From: CAYQDB01 sp964416195
Lineage (GTDB): Bacteria; Zixibacteria; MSB-5A5; GN15; FEB-12
NCBI GenBank assembly: GCA_964416195.1
Contig: CAYQDB010000017.1
Span: forward strand, 1-48,968
Length of the DNA stretch: 48,968 nucleotides
Direction of reading: 5' to 3'
The position numbers and the translations under genes are program-made. Below the pieces are notes generated by a model, which did not search any database, had not been told where the DNA came from, and worked only from the letters and a program-made list of their open reading frames with translations. This document shows, one piece after another, positions 42,135-48,968 of the stretch. Numbering within the stretch: position 1 is the first letter of the stretch; each line of letters begins with the position of its first letter.

Positions 42135-44903
42135 TTGCCTGATAAAACCTATCAATCGAATGACAGGTTCGACAAAACCAACGCAGTGCTGGCGGGCTTA
42201 GTTTTCCTTGGCTCATTCGTGGTATATGCCCTTACGGTCCAGCGCTCTTTGTCTTTCTGGGACTGCGGTGAGTTCATTGCCTGCTCGTACATTCTCGGAA
42301 TCCCTCATCCCCCGGGGACACCGCTGTTTGTTCTGCTGGGCCGGCTCTTCTCGCTGATTCCCTTTGCAGAAGATGTCTCTTACCGGATCAACTACATGTC
42401 CGTAATCTCCTCGTCCTTCACGGCCATGTTCAGCTATCTGCTGACGGTGAAACTGGTCGGCTACTTTTTCAACTCTGGTGAGAAGACCGGGTTGAATCGG
42501 TACATCGCCTATATCGGTGGGCTCGCCGGCGGTTTTTTTGTAGCCTTTGGCCGAACCAACTGGAGCAATTCAGTGGAAGCCGAGGTGTATGGCGTGGCGC
42601 TAGCCCTGTCGGTCATGATTATCTGGCTGACGCTGCGCTACTTTGAGCAAAGGGGAACAGTGGCAGCCGCCAAGACCATGATTCTTGTGTTCTTTCTTGC
42701 CCTTCTTGGGATCAGCATTCACATGACGGTCTTTCTCGTCGTCCCGATCTGCGCCCTGTTCTTCATTCTCAAGAAGGACGCTGAGACACGAGATTGGACA
42801 ATACTGTGCAGCTTCATTATCGTAGAGTTGTTGCTGATTATTCTCTTCTCCAACGGTAGAGGCGGAAGTGACCTTTTCTTCCTCGTTTCCATGGTCCTGG
42901 CCGTCGTACTGGTGGTTTTGCTATACCGCAAGATCAACTGGGCGGTGCTTATTGCTGTCGGATCTGTTTCTTCGATCATAATCGGATTCGATGAGTATCT
43001 CATCGTGACGCCTCTGACCTTTGGAGCTCTAATCGTACTTGCCATTCTCTCGGAGAAATATGGGTGGAAATTACAGTGGAAGACGGGCCTGGCGATTGTG
43101 TTTATCGGTTTTATCGGCATGTCGGTTCACCTGTTCATACCGATCCGCTCGTCTTTGAATCCGAGGATAGACGAGAACAACCCTTCCCGCAGTCTGCGTA
43201 CGTTCGTCAACTACCTTGACAGAAAGCAATATGGTCAGACCTCTATGGTTGACCGTATGTTCCATCGGCGCGGCGCATGGGAAAACCAGTTCGGTCGTCA
43301 TCCGCACATGGGCTTCTGGTCATACTTCGAGGAACAGTACTCCCCCGGGGGATGGCTTTTTGTTTTTCCCTTCTTTGCACTGGGACTCATCGGTCTTATC
43401 ACCGCCATCAAAAAGCGGCTTCAGGTCGGTTTACCTTTTCTGATTTTGCTGTTGGTGTGCTCCGTCGGGTTGGTTCTGTATATGAATTTTGCCGATGGCA
43501 CCAAGTACAATCCTCGCACCACCGACGCTTACCTTGAGGTGCGCAATCGGGATTACTTTTTCACACCTGCTTTTGTTTTCTTCGGGATAGCTATGGGCCT
43601 TGGCGTGTCGGGGGTTATGCGGTATACAAAGGAAAAATTGACGGCGTCTGGTCCGGGGACACAGAAAGCAGCCGTGCTGGCCTCATCGGTCCTGGTGTTG
43701 TTGCCTGGCGTCAGCCTGGCCCACAATTATCACGCCTGCGACCGATCGAAGAACTTTGCCCCCTACAACTATGCCGCCAACATCCTCGACACCTGCGAAC
43801 CAAATAGCATTCTGTTCACTTCAGGTGATAACGATACCTTCCCCGTCTGGTGTCTCCAGGAGGCATACAACTACCGAAGAGACGTGCGGGTAGTCAACCT
43901 CTCGCTGTTGAACACCGATTGGTATGTGGAGCAAATGAAAAACCGTTACGATGTTCCCATTTCCCTTACTGATGAGCAAATCCTGTGGTATCCGTACGAG
44001 CCCAGACCGGGACTGACAGCGGCTCGTCCCAGAAAGATATTCCACGACCGCCCTCGAAAGCGCATGACTTATCTTCAGGCGACCCCGTTTAATGGGCGAA
44101 CTCAGAAAGTTGCGGAAATGATGATGGATGAAATCGTGCTGGAGAACAAATGGAAGTCCCCCATATACTTCAGTTCTCTTCCGTATGCCGAGTCTCCCTT
44201 GAAGCTGCGGGATCGAACCAGGGCTGTCGGAATCCTCTACAAACTTGAACGGGAACCAAAGGAAAGCCAGATTGATACTGAGCGCGGGTACGATCTCTTT
44301 ATGAATACCTACCGCTTTGGTGGTTATGAGGATTCCAAGGTCTACCGCGACGACAACGCTACCGGTGTTTTCATCGGTGTCGGCATTAACGCTGTGCGCA
44401 TCTTTGACGAACTGAACCGCTCCGGGCAGCAGGACAAAGCTGTCGCACTGGCAGAGAAGATAATCACGGTCTACCCCGAGTACTGGCAGATGTACCTGCT
44501 GTTGGCCGACGTTTATGAAAAAAGGGGTGACACAGCGCAAGCCGACCAGCTATTCCAACAGCTAAACGACACTCTGACTGCATTCTACAAATCGAATCCG
44601 GAAAATCTGTTTTACCTGCAGGACCTCGGTCTGGCCAAGGTGCAAATAGGAACCAGGCAGAAAGCCCCGGCGCTGATCAATGAGGGAACCAACCTTGTCT
44701 GGAAAGCTTTTGAGGAGAATCCCAATAGTAACTATGCCTTCCGCAAGCTGTTCTCTATTCTCAACCAGCAAAGACGCTACTCCGACATACAACGAGCGGC
44801 GAAGATGTTTGCCGAATACAAAATCAACCTGACCGACCCTGTGCTTCAGCAAATCCTCGGTACAAGCAATCGCGGCAATGCCCCACCACTCCGCGCCCGG
44901 TAA
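42135..44903 (+). CDS. DUF2723 multi-pass membrane protein with TPR tail (GT-C glycosyltransferase-like)
   Basis: A 922-residue inner-membrane protein. The DUF2723 signature is at the start: LTVQRSLSFWDCGEFIACSY in outline, with the Asp-Cys-Gly-Glu motif expected to sit in the first periplasmic loop, then GIPHPPGTPLF. About 11-12 membrane helices reach residue 530, followed by a periplasmic domain (residues 540-760) and two or three TPR units up to the end. Related GT-C enzymes move sugars from polyprenyl carriers to protein or lipid; the substrate here is unknown. It starts with TTG 42135 behind AGGAGGAG, five bases apart. Confidence 0.88.
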   Translation: MPDKTYQSNDRFDKTNAVLAGLVFLGSFVVYALTVQRSLSFWDCGEFIACSYILGIPHPPGTPLFVLLGRLFSLIPFAEDVSYRINYMSVISSSFTAMFSYLLTVKLVGYFFNSGEKTGLNRYIAYIGGLAGGFFVAFGRTNWSNSVEAEVYGVALALSVMIIWLTLRYFEQRGTVAAAKTMILVFFLALLGISIHMTVFLVVPICALFFILKKDAETRDWTILCSFIIVELLLIILFSNGRGGSDLFFLVSMVLAVVLVVLLYRKINWAVLIAVGSVSSIIIGFDEYLIVTPLTFGALIVLAILSEKYGWKLQWKTGLAIVFIGFIGMSVHLFIPIRSSLNPRIDENNPSRSLRTFVNYLDRKQYGQTSMVDRMFHRRGAWENQFGRHPHMGFWSYFEEQYSPGGWLFVFPFFALGLIGLITAIKKRLQVGLPFLILLLVCSVGLVLYMNFADGTKYNPRTTDAYLEVRNRDYFFTPAFVFFGIAMGLGVSGVMRYTKEKLTASGPGTQKAAVLASSVLVLLPGVSLAHNYHACDRSKNFAPYNYAANILDTCEPNSILFTSGDNDTFPVWCLQEAYNYRRDVRVVNLSLLNTDWYVEQMKNRYDVPISLTDEQILWYPYEPRPGLTAARPRKIFHDRPRKRMTYLQATPFNGRTQKVAEMMMDEIVLENKWKSPIYFSSLPYAESPLKLRDRTRAVGILYKLEREPKESQIDTERGYDLFMNTYRFGGYEDSKVYRDDNATGVFIGVGINAVRIFDELNRSGQQDKAVALAEKIITVYPEYWQMYLLLADVYEKRGDTAQADQLFQQLNDTLTAFYKSNPENLFYLQDLGLAKVQIGTRQKAPALINEGTNLVWKAFEENPNSNYAFRKLFSILNQQRRYSDIQRAAKMFAEYKINLTDPVLQQILGTSNRGNAPPLRAR

Positions 44904-45066
44904 TCAGACCATGTAGCGTACAGGACATGTCTCAAGACCATAATTGCTCTTTCGGATATGCTGGTGGACTGCCCATGGGCCTCTTTCAGATAAAAGTGGT
45001 TGTAAGCTAAAACCCTTCGGCTTCGACAACGGTGCGACACAAGGCTGCCCCCTACGCGATTCTGTG

Positions 45067-45263
45067 TGTGCGGCAGATGTCTCGAGGTTGTCCCAAAAGG
45101 TGTCCATTTCTACTCGCGCAGGGCGGGGGCTTGTCTCCCGCCATTTTACGGCGGACATAAAGCCCGCCGCTACGCGGAGTTGGCGAGTTGTGACTTCACC
45201 TGATGCGAGTACTTGAATGTTAAGATCAAACTTATGGGACAGCTTCTCCACATCTGCCCGTTT
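45067..45263. repeat. GGCAGATGT palindrome split by an inserted element
   Basis: Left arm GCGGCAGATGT ends at 45080 and right arm CACATCTGCCCG begins at 45249. The 168 bases in between are the MITE-like copy B. The outer parts put together give a normal family member. Confidence 0.75.
45081..45248 (-). repeat. Dispersed MITE-like element, copy B
   Basis: Terminal inverted repeats GAGGTTGTCCCA (45084-45095) and, on the opposite strand, GAAGCTGTCCCA match at 10 of 12 positions. Its reverse complement matches 2960-3060 (copy A). No transposase is encoded; mobilisation would have to be in trans. Confidence 0.7.
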
Positions 45264-45278
45264 GCATAGCGGATGTAG

Positions 45279-45340
45279 GTCAGAAGCCTTTATGCTCCTG
45301 ACAACGAAGGCAGCCTTACAGGTATCCTGCCCTACTCGTG
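45279..45340. repeat. TCAGG and CTGCCCTAC hairpin fragments
   Basis: GTCAGAAGC (45279-45287) pairs with GCTCCTGAC (45294-45302) with one mismatch, then CAGGTATCCTGCCCTAC shared with 30728. Together with the nested elements this explains most of the gap 44904-45449, in which I see no gene. Confidence 0.6.
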
Positions 45341-45449
45341 CTACTCAAACAGCCATATGAACGCGAACTTAAAATCGTCACAACTGAAGCGCAGCGATTG
45401 ATTACATCTCGTTATTGTCTAGACGTACCGCATAGACTGACAAAAAAGG

Positions 45450-48071
45450 TTATGGGCAGTCAGGCGGTGATGGTCCACTCTGGAAAAGGTAGTTGACCAG
45501 ATAGGTTAAGTCAGCAACGTCAATTGGTCCACCAACACCGGCAATCCCGTCGACATTGCCTTGCTCTGGACAATTGGGAATCGATCCACTGGTGAAGAGA
45601 TAGACAACCAGATAAGTCAAATCGGATACATCAATCGCCCCCCCTACACCTACTATGTCGTCAACATTACCGCGATCAACGCAGCAGCAGGCGTCGCCAA
45701 TGTCATCTCCATCGGTGTCTGTTTGCTCCGGGTTGAAGTGATAGGGGCAGTTGTCACAGGCGTTGCCTAGCCCATCCTCGTCCGGGTCTTCCTGCGCAGG
45801 GTTGCTGGTGTCGGGACAGTTGTCCTCAGGACAGGTGTTGGCCGGAAAACCGGGATCACCGAAGCCATCCTCGTCTGTATCTGTGCATTCATCACAGGAA
45901 TCGCCTTTCCCGTCGCTATCAGTATCCTCCTGGCCGGGGTTGTATGCCTCCGGGCAGTTGTCCTCAGGACAGGTGTTAGCCCAGAAATCGGGATTGCCGT
46001 AACTGTCCCCATCTGTGTCGGTGCATTCATCGCAGGCGTCTCCAAGTCCGTCGCCATCAAAGTCATGTTGGCGAACATTGGGGACATCGGGACAGTTGTC
46101 CTCTGCGCAAGTGTTCGTCGGGAAGCCGGGATTACCATAACCGTCTCTATCCGTGTCGGTGCATTCGTCACAGATATCGCCGATCCCGTCGCTGTCGAAA
46201 TCTTCCTGGCCCGGATTATAGAGCGTTGGACAGTTGTCGCCGACATCACATACGTCATCACCGTCGCCGTCAATGCAGGTGTCCGCACCTTTGAATGCGA
46301 TAGTCGGGTCGCCAAACAGCGTCAGCTCGTAGTAGCACCATCTCATGCAACTCTCATCAATGCGGTACAGGTTATCCTCTTTTGAGAGCTGATTGGCCCA
46401 TCCCAGCCGGGTCTTGGCTTCTGCAGGATTGAACACGGCATCCCAGAACTCACGGTTGAATCGCTGCGAAGGACCGTCGGTGCTTTCATGCAATCCCCAA
46501 CCGTAACGCGCGTTCATAATCACTGCGAAAGCGCCATGGTCAGTCTTGATATTCATGTACTCAGCCCAGCAATCTGTGCCATCGAAATGACCGGACAGGC
46601 AAGCCTGTGAATAGATAAAGCAAAGATCGGTGTTGGAAAGCAGGCTTAGGATTGTCCCGGTGTTCATCTTCATGGCGGAGCCTATGCTCCCGTGACCGAA
46701 ATGACTGATGATGTGGACACCATCATTGATTCGAGAAACGAGTTCCGATTGCGGCCAGTAATGGCCTTCCCAATCCCGGTCGTACAATTTCTCGATAGTA
46801 TACGATCCCGATGGAATACCGACGGTAAAGTATCCGTTCGCGCTCGAACCATCAACCAACTCGTCGAGAGAATTACCGGCATATTCCGATACTCCGCCAA
46901 AGCCAAGATATTCCCCTGCCAGCAGCACCTTCTGTAGGTAGAGTTGTTGACTTGTGAGATACGTTATGGTCTTGTTCACAAAGCGGTCAGCCTCGGTAGT
47001 GTTGCCGACTGCTGCCCGACCTATGTACACCTCCGCTACCATATCAACATCACCGCCGCCTTCGCCGTCAAAAGGTTCCCCCCAGTAGGAATCGCCATCG
47101 TAGTTGTAGGTGCCGTCAAGACAGGCGAAATAGATGTCAGCCGGCATGTGGTATTCGATGTCCCCACCAGAGTACGCGAGAACGTAAAGGTCCTTTGCTG
47201 GAATGAGGTCGTCATCGGCCCCAATCAAAAGATACTGGATTCCGTCAGATAGATACCGGTCTCGGATATAGTCCCGGATGTCGTCAGGATCGTTGCTTCC
47301 GACATCGTCCGTTGTTCGGATCTCTGTTGTAATGCCGGTTGTGTTATGGTAATCCTTCAGGGGTTGAAAGGAAGCGGCCAGCGAGGTCGTGGTCAAAATC
47401 AAGAGATCATAGCCCTTATCTCCACGCTTCGCTGCTGCCGCGTATGTTTCGACAGTCTCAGGATTGTCAACCCTAGCAAGAACCTCCCCTTCGTCCTCGG
47501 TAAAACCACGAAATAGAGAAGATGAGCGATCTGTGTCAACCGTCTTAACTGTAACGGTGAGATCGGGATAGTAGTAGAGCTCTCCGGATGTGGGAATGTA
47601 CTGAACGGGCCGAAGCCTCAAAGTCAGGATTTGATACCCGCGGAAACTTTCGGTAGCCATCTTCCGGACAAGCATCTCGGGAAAAGGATGGTTGGAAGCA
47701 TAGATAGCGCTGTCAGGAATCGGCGCTACGATCTCATCAGGATTTGATGACAACTTCACAGGGCGCGCCACCGGTTCAACCAGATAGTCGCTGCTCAGCA
47801 CCACCTTGTTTCCCGGCACTATCTCGATGCTCTCAACTTCAGTTCCGAGCGGAAGCAGGATACGCGCACCTCTTGCCGGTAGCGCCGGTTGCCCGATATA
47901 TCCGAAATTGGGAGCACCTGTCATAATGACCCTGTCATAAAGCTCGCCTGCTATTGCGATCTTCTGAAGTTGTGGACGGTCAAACGAGTATTCAACCGTT
48001 ATCTGCTCTGCTGAGGCCAGAGTCCAGGGAATCGATACGAGCAAAAGAACCAACGTTACCAAAGGCTTCAT
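45450..48071 (-). CDS. Gingipain-like C25 peptidase with thrombospondin-3 repeats and dockerin
   Basis: An 873-residue secreted cysteine peptidase. Signal peptide 1-21; N-terminal C25-propeptide-like beta region to about 210; C25 catalytic domain 220-595 with His460 in SHFGHGS and Cys491 in SQACLSGHFD. Residues 600-797 are calcium-binding thrombospondin type 3-like repeats, including three 46-residue units. Residues 800-870 are a dockerin with two Asp-rich loops, each followed by VSDLTYLV or VADLTYLV and YLF. Dockerins bind cohesins, none of which is in the window. ATG 48071 has AGGAG seven bases upstream; a frame from 48137 is less likely. Confidence 0.92.
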   Translation of the reverse strand: MKPLVTLVLLLVSIPWTLASAEQITVEYSFDRPQLQKIAIAGELYDRVIMTGAPNFGYIGQPALPARGARILLPLGTEVESIEIVPGNKVVLSSDYLVEPVARPVKLSSNPDEIVAPIPDSAIYASNHPFPEMLVRKMATESFRGYQILTLRLRPVQYIPTSGELYYYPDLTVTVKTVDTDRSSSLFRGFTEDEGEVLARVDNPETVETYAAAAKRGDKGYDLLILTTTSLAASFQPLKDYHNTTGITTEIRTTDDVGSNDPDDIRDYIRDRYLSDGIQYLLIGADDDLIPAKDLYVLAYSGGDIEYHMPADIYFACLDGTYNYDGDSYWGEPFDGEGGGDVDMVAEVYIGRAAVGNTTEADRFVNKTITYLTSQQLYLQKVLLAGEYLGFGGVSEYAGNSLDELVDGSSANGYFTVGIPSGSYTIEKLYDRDWEGHYWPQSELVSRINDGVHIISHFGHGSIGSAMKMNTGTILSLLSNTDLCFIYSQACLSGHFDGTDCWAEYMNIKTDHGAFAVIMNARYGWGLHESTDGPSQRFNREFWDAVFNPAEAKTRLGWANQLSKEDNLYRIDESCMRWCYYELTLFGDPTIAFKGADTCIDGDGDDVCDVGDNCPTLYNPGQEDFDSDGIGDICDECTDTDRDGYGNPGFPTNTCAEDNCPDVPNVRQHDFDGDGLGDACDECTDTDGDSYGNPDFWANTCPEDNCPEAYNPGQEDTDSDGKGDSCDECTDTDEDGFGDPGFPANTCPEDNCPDTSNPAQEDPDEDGLGNACDNCPYHFNPEQTDTDGDDIGDACCCVDRGNVDDIVGVGGAIDVSDLTYLVVYLFTSGSIPNCPEQGNVDGIAGVGGPIDVADLTYLVNYLFQSGPSPPDCP
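45759..46172 (-). repeat. Three 138 bp tandem units within the C25 peptidase gene
   Basis: Each unit encodes 46 residues starting CDECTDTD and containing NTC-x-EDNCP and a D-rich GDxC end, with start cysteines at residues 634, 680 and 726 and a partial fourth at 772. Conservation is at protein and DNA level, consistent with recent expansion. Confidence 0.85.
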
Positions 48072-48184
48072 CTTCTTGTCTCCTAAAATGGGCTCAATGT
48101 CACGATCAACCATATAAAGTAGTACTGGGGGATCCATGTGTTTGAGGATCCTCTAACTTACTACAAGATATATCATTATTTTGA

Positions 48185-48373
48185 ACTGTCAACTATTTCT
48201 ATGGCGCCTTCCGGTCAACTGAGAGCGTTGATCTGCTGCTTGTAAATATGGATGATGTCGATCCTAACGCGAAATACGACCAGAGGGAGCGTTACTGCAA
48301 TTATCACCGCGCCCACGGAGAGCTGAAAGACAATTCACTGTACGAGGTACTGCGGGAAAAAACTAAATGTTAG
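48185..48373 (+). pseudogene. C-terminal remnant of a DDE transposase
   Basis: A 62-codon frame, open from the stop at 48182 to TAG 48371, reads FYGAFRS and later RERYCNYHRAHGELK and LYEVLREKT. This matches the end of IS3/IS481-type transposases, which have Y-N-x-x-R-P-H-x-x-L and a Y-E-x-L-R-E-K close. The catalytic part is missing and there is no start. No flanking inverted repeats were found. Confidence 0.55.
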
Positions 48374-48546
48374 AAAACCGTGTCAACCAAGGTATAGGTA
48401 ATAATAACCTGTCCCTTTTCTTTTACCGCTGAGTTACCGTATTCCCGTGGTCATTGAGCATGATACAAACTCCTTTACAATTGAATCTCGACAAGTAAAT
48501 TGTTGGCATCCGAGGAAAACCTTGGCCCGGTATGGACGCTGTGATT

Positions 48547-48635
48547 GGAGAGGTGGCTGAGTGGTCGAAAGCGGCGGTCTCGAAAACCGTTGTCGCCTAA
48601 GGCGACCCAGGGTTCGAATCCCTGCCTCTCCGCCA
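48547..48635 (+). tRNA. tRNA-Ser (anticodon CGA)
   Basis: 89 bases with 7 bp acceptor GGAGAGG/CCTCTCC, discriminator G and encoded CCA. The anticodon loop CTCGAAA has CGA; the long variable arm TCGCC-TAA-GGCGA is typical of serine. T arm CAGGG-TTCGAAT-CCCTG. The encoded CCA contrasts with tRNA-Glu. Confidence 0.97.
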
Positions 48636-48640
48636 TATTT

Positions 48641-48720
48641 TTTTCTAACAAATTTTCCTCTTTTATATCAATAAGTTATTGACATTTCATTCTTCGCTTT
48701 CTATCTTTTCTAACAAATTT
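48641..48720 (+). repeat. 15-bp direct repeats between tRNA-Ser and the recombinase
   Basis: TTTTCTAACAAATTT occurs at 48641-48655 and again at 48706-48720, 65 bases apart. Such repeats next to an attachment site are typical of recombinase arm or accessory sites; this role is inferred. Confidence 0.65.
48679..48707 (+). promoter_or_regulatory. Promoter of the recombinase gene
   Basis: TTGACA (48679-48684), exactly 17 bases, TATCTT (48702-48707). The -10 touches the second 15-bp repeat, so recombinase binding there could repress the gene. Confidence 0.6.
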
Positions 48721-48733
48721 CTAAGAGGTTGGT

Positions 48734-48968
48734 ATGGCAAGTATACAGTCCAAGAAAGGAAAAGCAGGCAAGAAAACCTATTATGTGGTCATTTGTCATC
48801 GGGGGGGGCACAAGTGGGTAAGAGCAGGAACGCTCAGGGACGCCAAAATCCTGAAAAAGGAAATTGAATCTTTGGAGAACTCAAAGCGAATGGAAAAACT
48901 GGGTCTCACTGGTCGCCACAAGCGGATCGACGATTTTCTCCAGGAGTACGCTGACCACATCAAGCTGA
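48734..48968 (+). CDS. Tyrosine recombinase/integrase, N-terminal fragment
   Basis: The gene runs off the right edge after 78 codons. It starts MASIQSKKGKAGKKTYYVV, has an arm-binding-like beta segment ending HKWVRAGTL, a helix KILKKEIESLENSKR, and then GRHKRIDDFLQEYADH, the usual start of the core-binding SAM-like domain. Catalytic R-H-R-Y residues are beyond the window. AAGAGG is five bases before the ATG. Placed just 98 bases past tRNA-Ser and pointing away from it, it looks like the integrase of an element inserted at that tRNA. Another chromosomal Xer-like recombinase is possible. Confidence 0.75.
   Translation, partial: MASIQSKKGKAGKKTYYVVICHRGGHKWVRAGTLRDAKILKKEIESLENSKRMEKLGLTGRHKRIDDFLQEYADHIKL

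Noticed and set aside
44904..45251. 115-codon minus-strand frame
   Set aside because: It is built almost entirely from the MITE-like element and palindrome; no protein family and no ribosome site.
45759..46172. CRISPR-like regular repeat array
   Set aside because: The 138-bp periodicity is coding, in frame with thrombospondin-3 units; no short repeats with unique spacers.

Overview
The window reads as a chromosomal segment of a Gram-negative bacterium from the FCB (Fibrobacteres-Chlorobi-Bacteroidetes) side of the tree, most likely a candidate-phylum lineage such as Zixibacteria. The evidence is a Bacteroidetes-like b558 succinate dehydrogenase pair, two ADP-heptose pathway genes (LPS), a TonB-dependent receptor with a Cys-x-x-Cys plug motif, a secreted protein ending in a YPNPFNPST-type sorting domain, a gingipain-like C25 peptidase carrying thrombospondin-3 repeats and a dockerin, and a DUF4159/DUF4175 pair. 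The phylum is an inference; no rRNA gene is present.

Layout. 1-2.8 kb: sdhC-sdhA (minus) divergent from a Ser/Thr kinase-like gene whose HRD motif is HGN, probably a pseudokinase. 3-10 kb: coaX, a TM2-like protein, a TPR lipoprotein, a GNAT, a decayed lipoprotein, a DUF523-DUF1722 fusion, a frameshifted small membrane protein and a large active-looking kinase-TolB-like-TPR protein. 10.1-13.1 kb: pgsA-pgpA-cinA-thpR. 13.1-15.6 kb: an AT-richer accessory gene for a PIN-domain protein with two C-terminal membrane helices. 15.7-17.8 kb: DUF3467 and GH57 glucan branching enzyme. 17.9-23.4 kb: rfaE1, rfaE2, a TPR gene, pepQ, accB and a pilT-like ATPase. 23.5-28 kb: yraN-rnhB (minus), an rsmD-like gene and two secreted proteins. 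28.1-30.7 kb: a TonB receptor behind a good sigma-70 promoter with a Fur-like operator. 30.8-34.7 kb: the classical ffh-rpsP-khpA-rimM-trmD-rplS operon, with tRNA-Glu just upstream. 35.5-41.6 kb: DUF4159-DUF4175-TPR operon. 42.1-48.1 kb: a DUF2723 membrane glycosyltransferase and the C25 peptidase. 48.2-48.97 kb: a transposase remnant, tRNA-Ser(CGA), and the start of a tyrosine recombinase immediately downstream of the tRNA, probably the left end of an integrated element.

The most unusual layer is repetitive. Intergenic gaps and gene ends carry a family of short palindromes with arms GGCAGATGT/ACATCTGCC, a second set of TCAGG- and CGACAG-type hairpins, and a roughly 170-210 bp element with imperfect terminal inverted repeats present twice in opposite orientation. 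One copy of that element sits inside a palindrome. Palindrome copies supply the N-terminal codons of yraN, lie in a diverged tandem duplication just upstream of rfaE2, and hold the first in-frame ATG before cinA. A related palindrome followed by a T-run lies in the leader of the ffh operon. Start codons were chosen by Shine-Dalgarno spacing and family length where alternatives existed.
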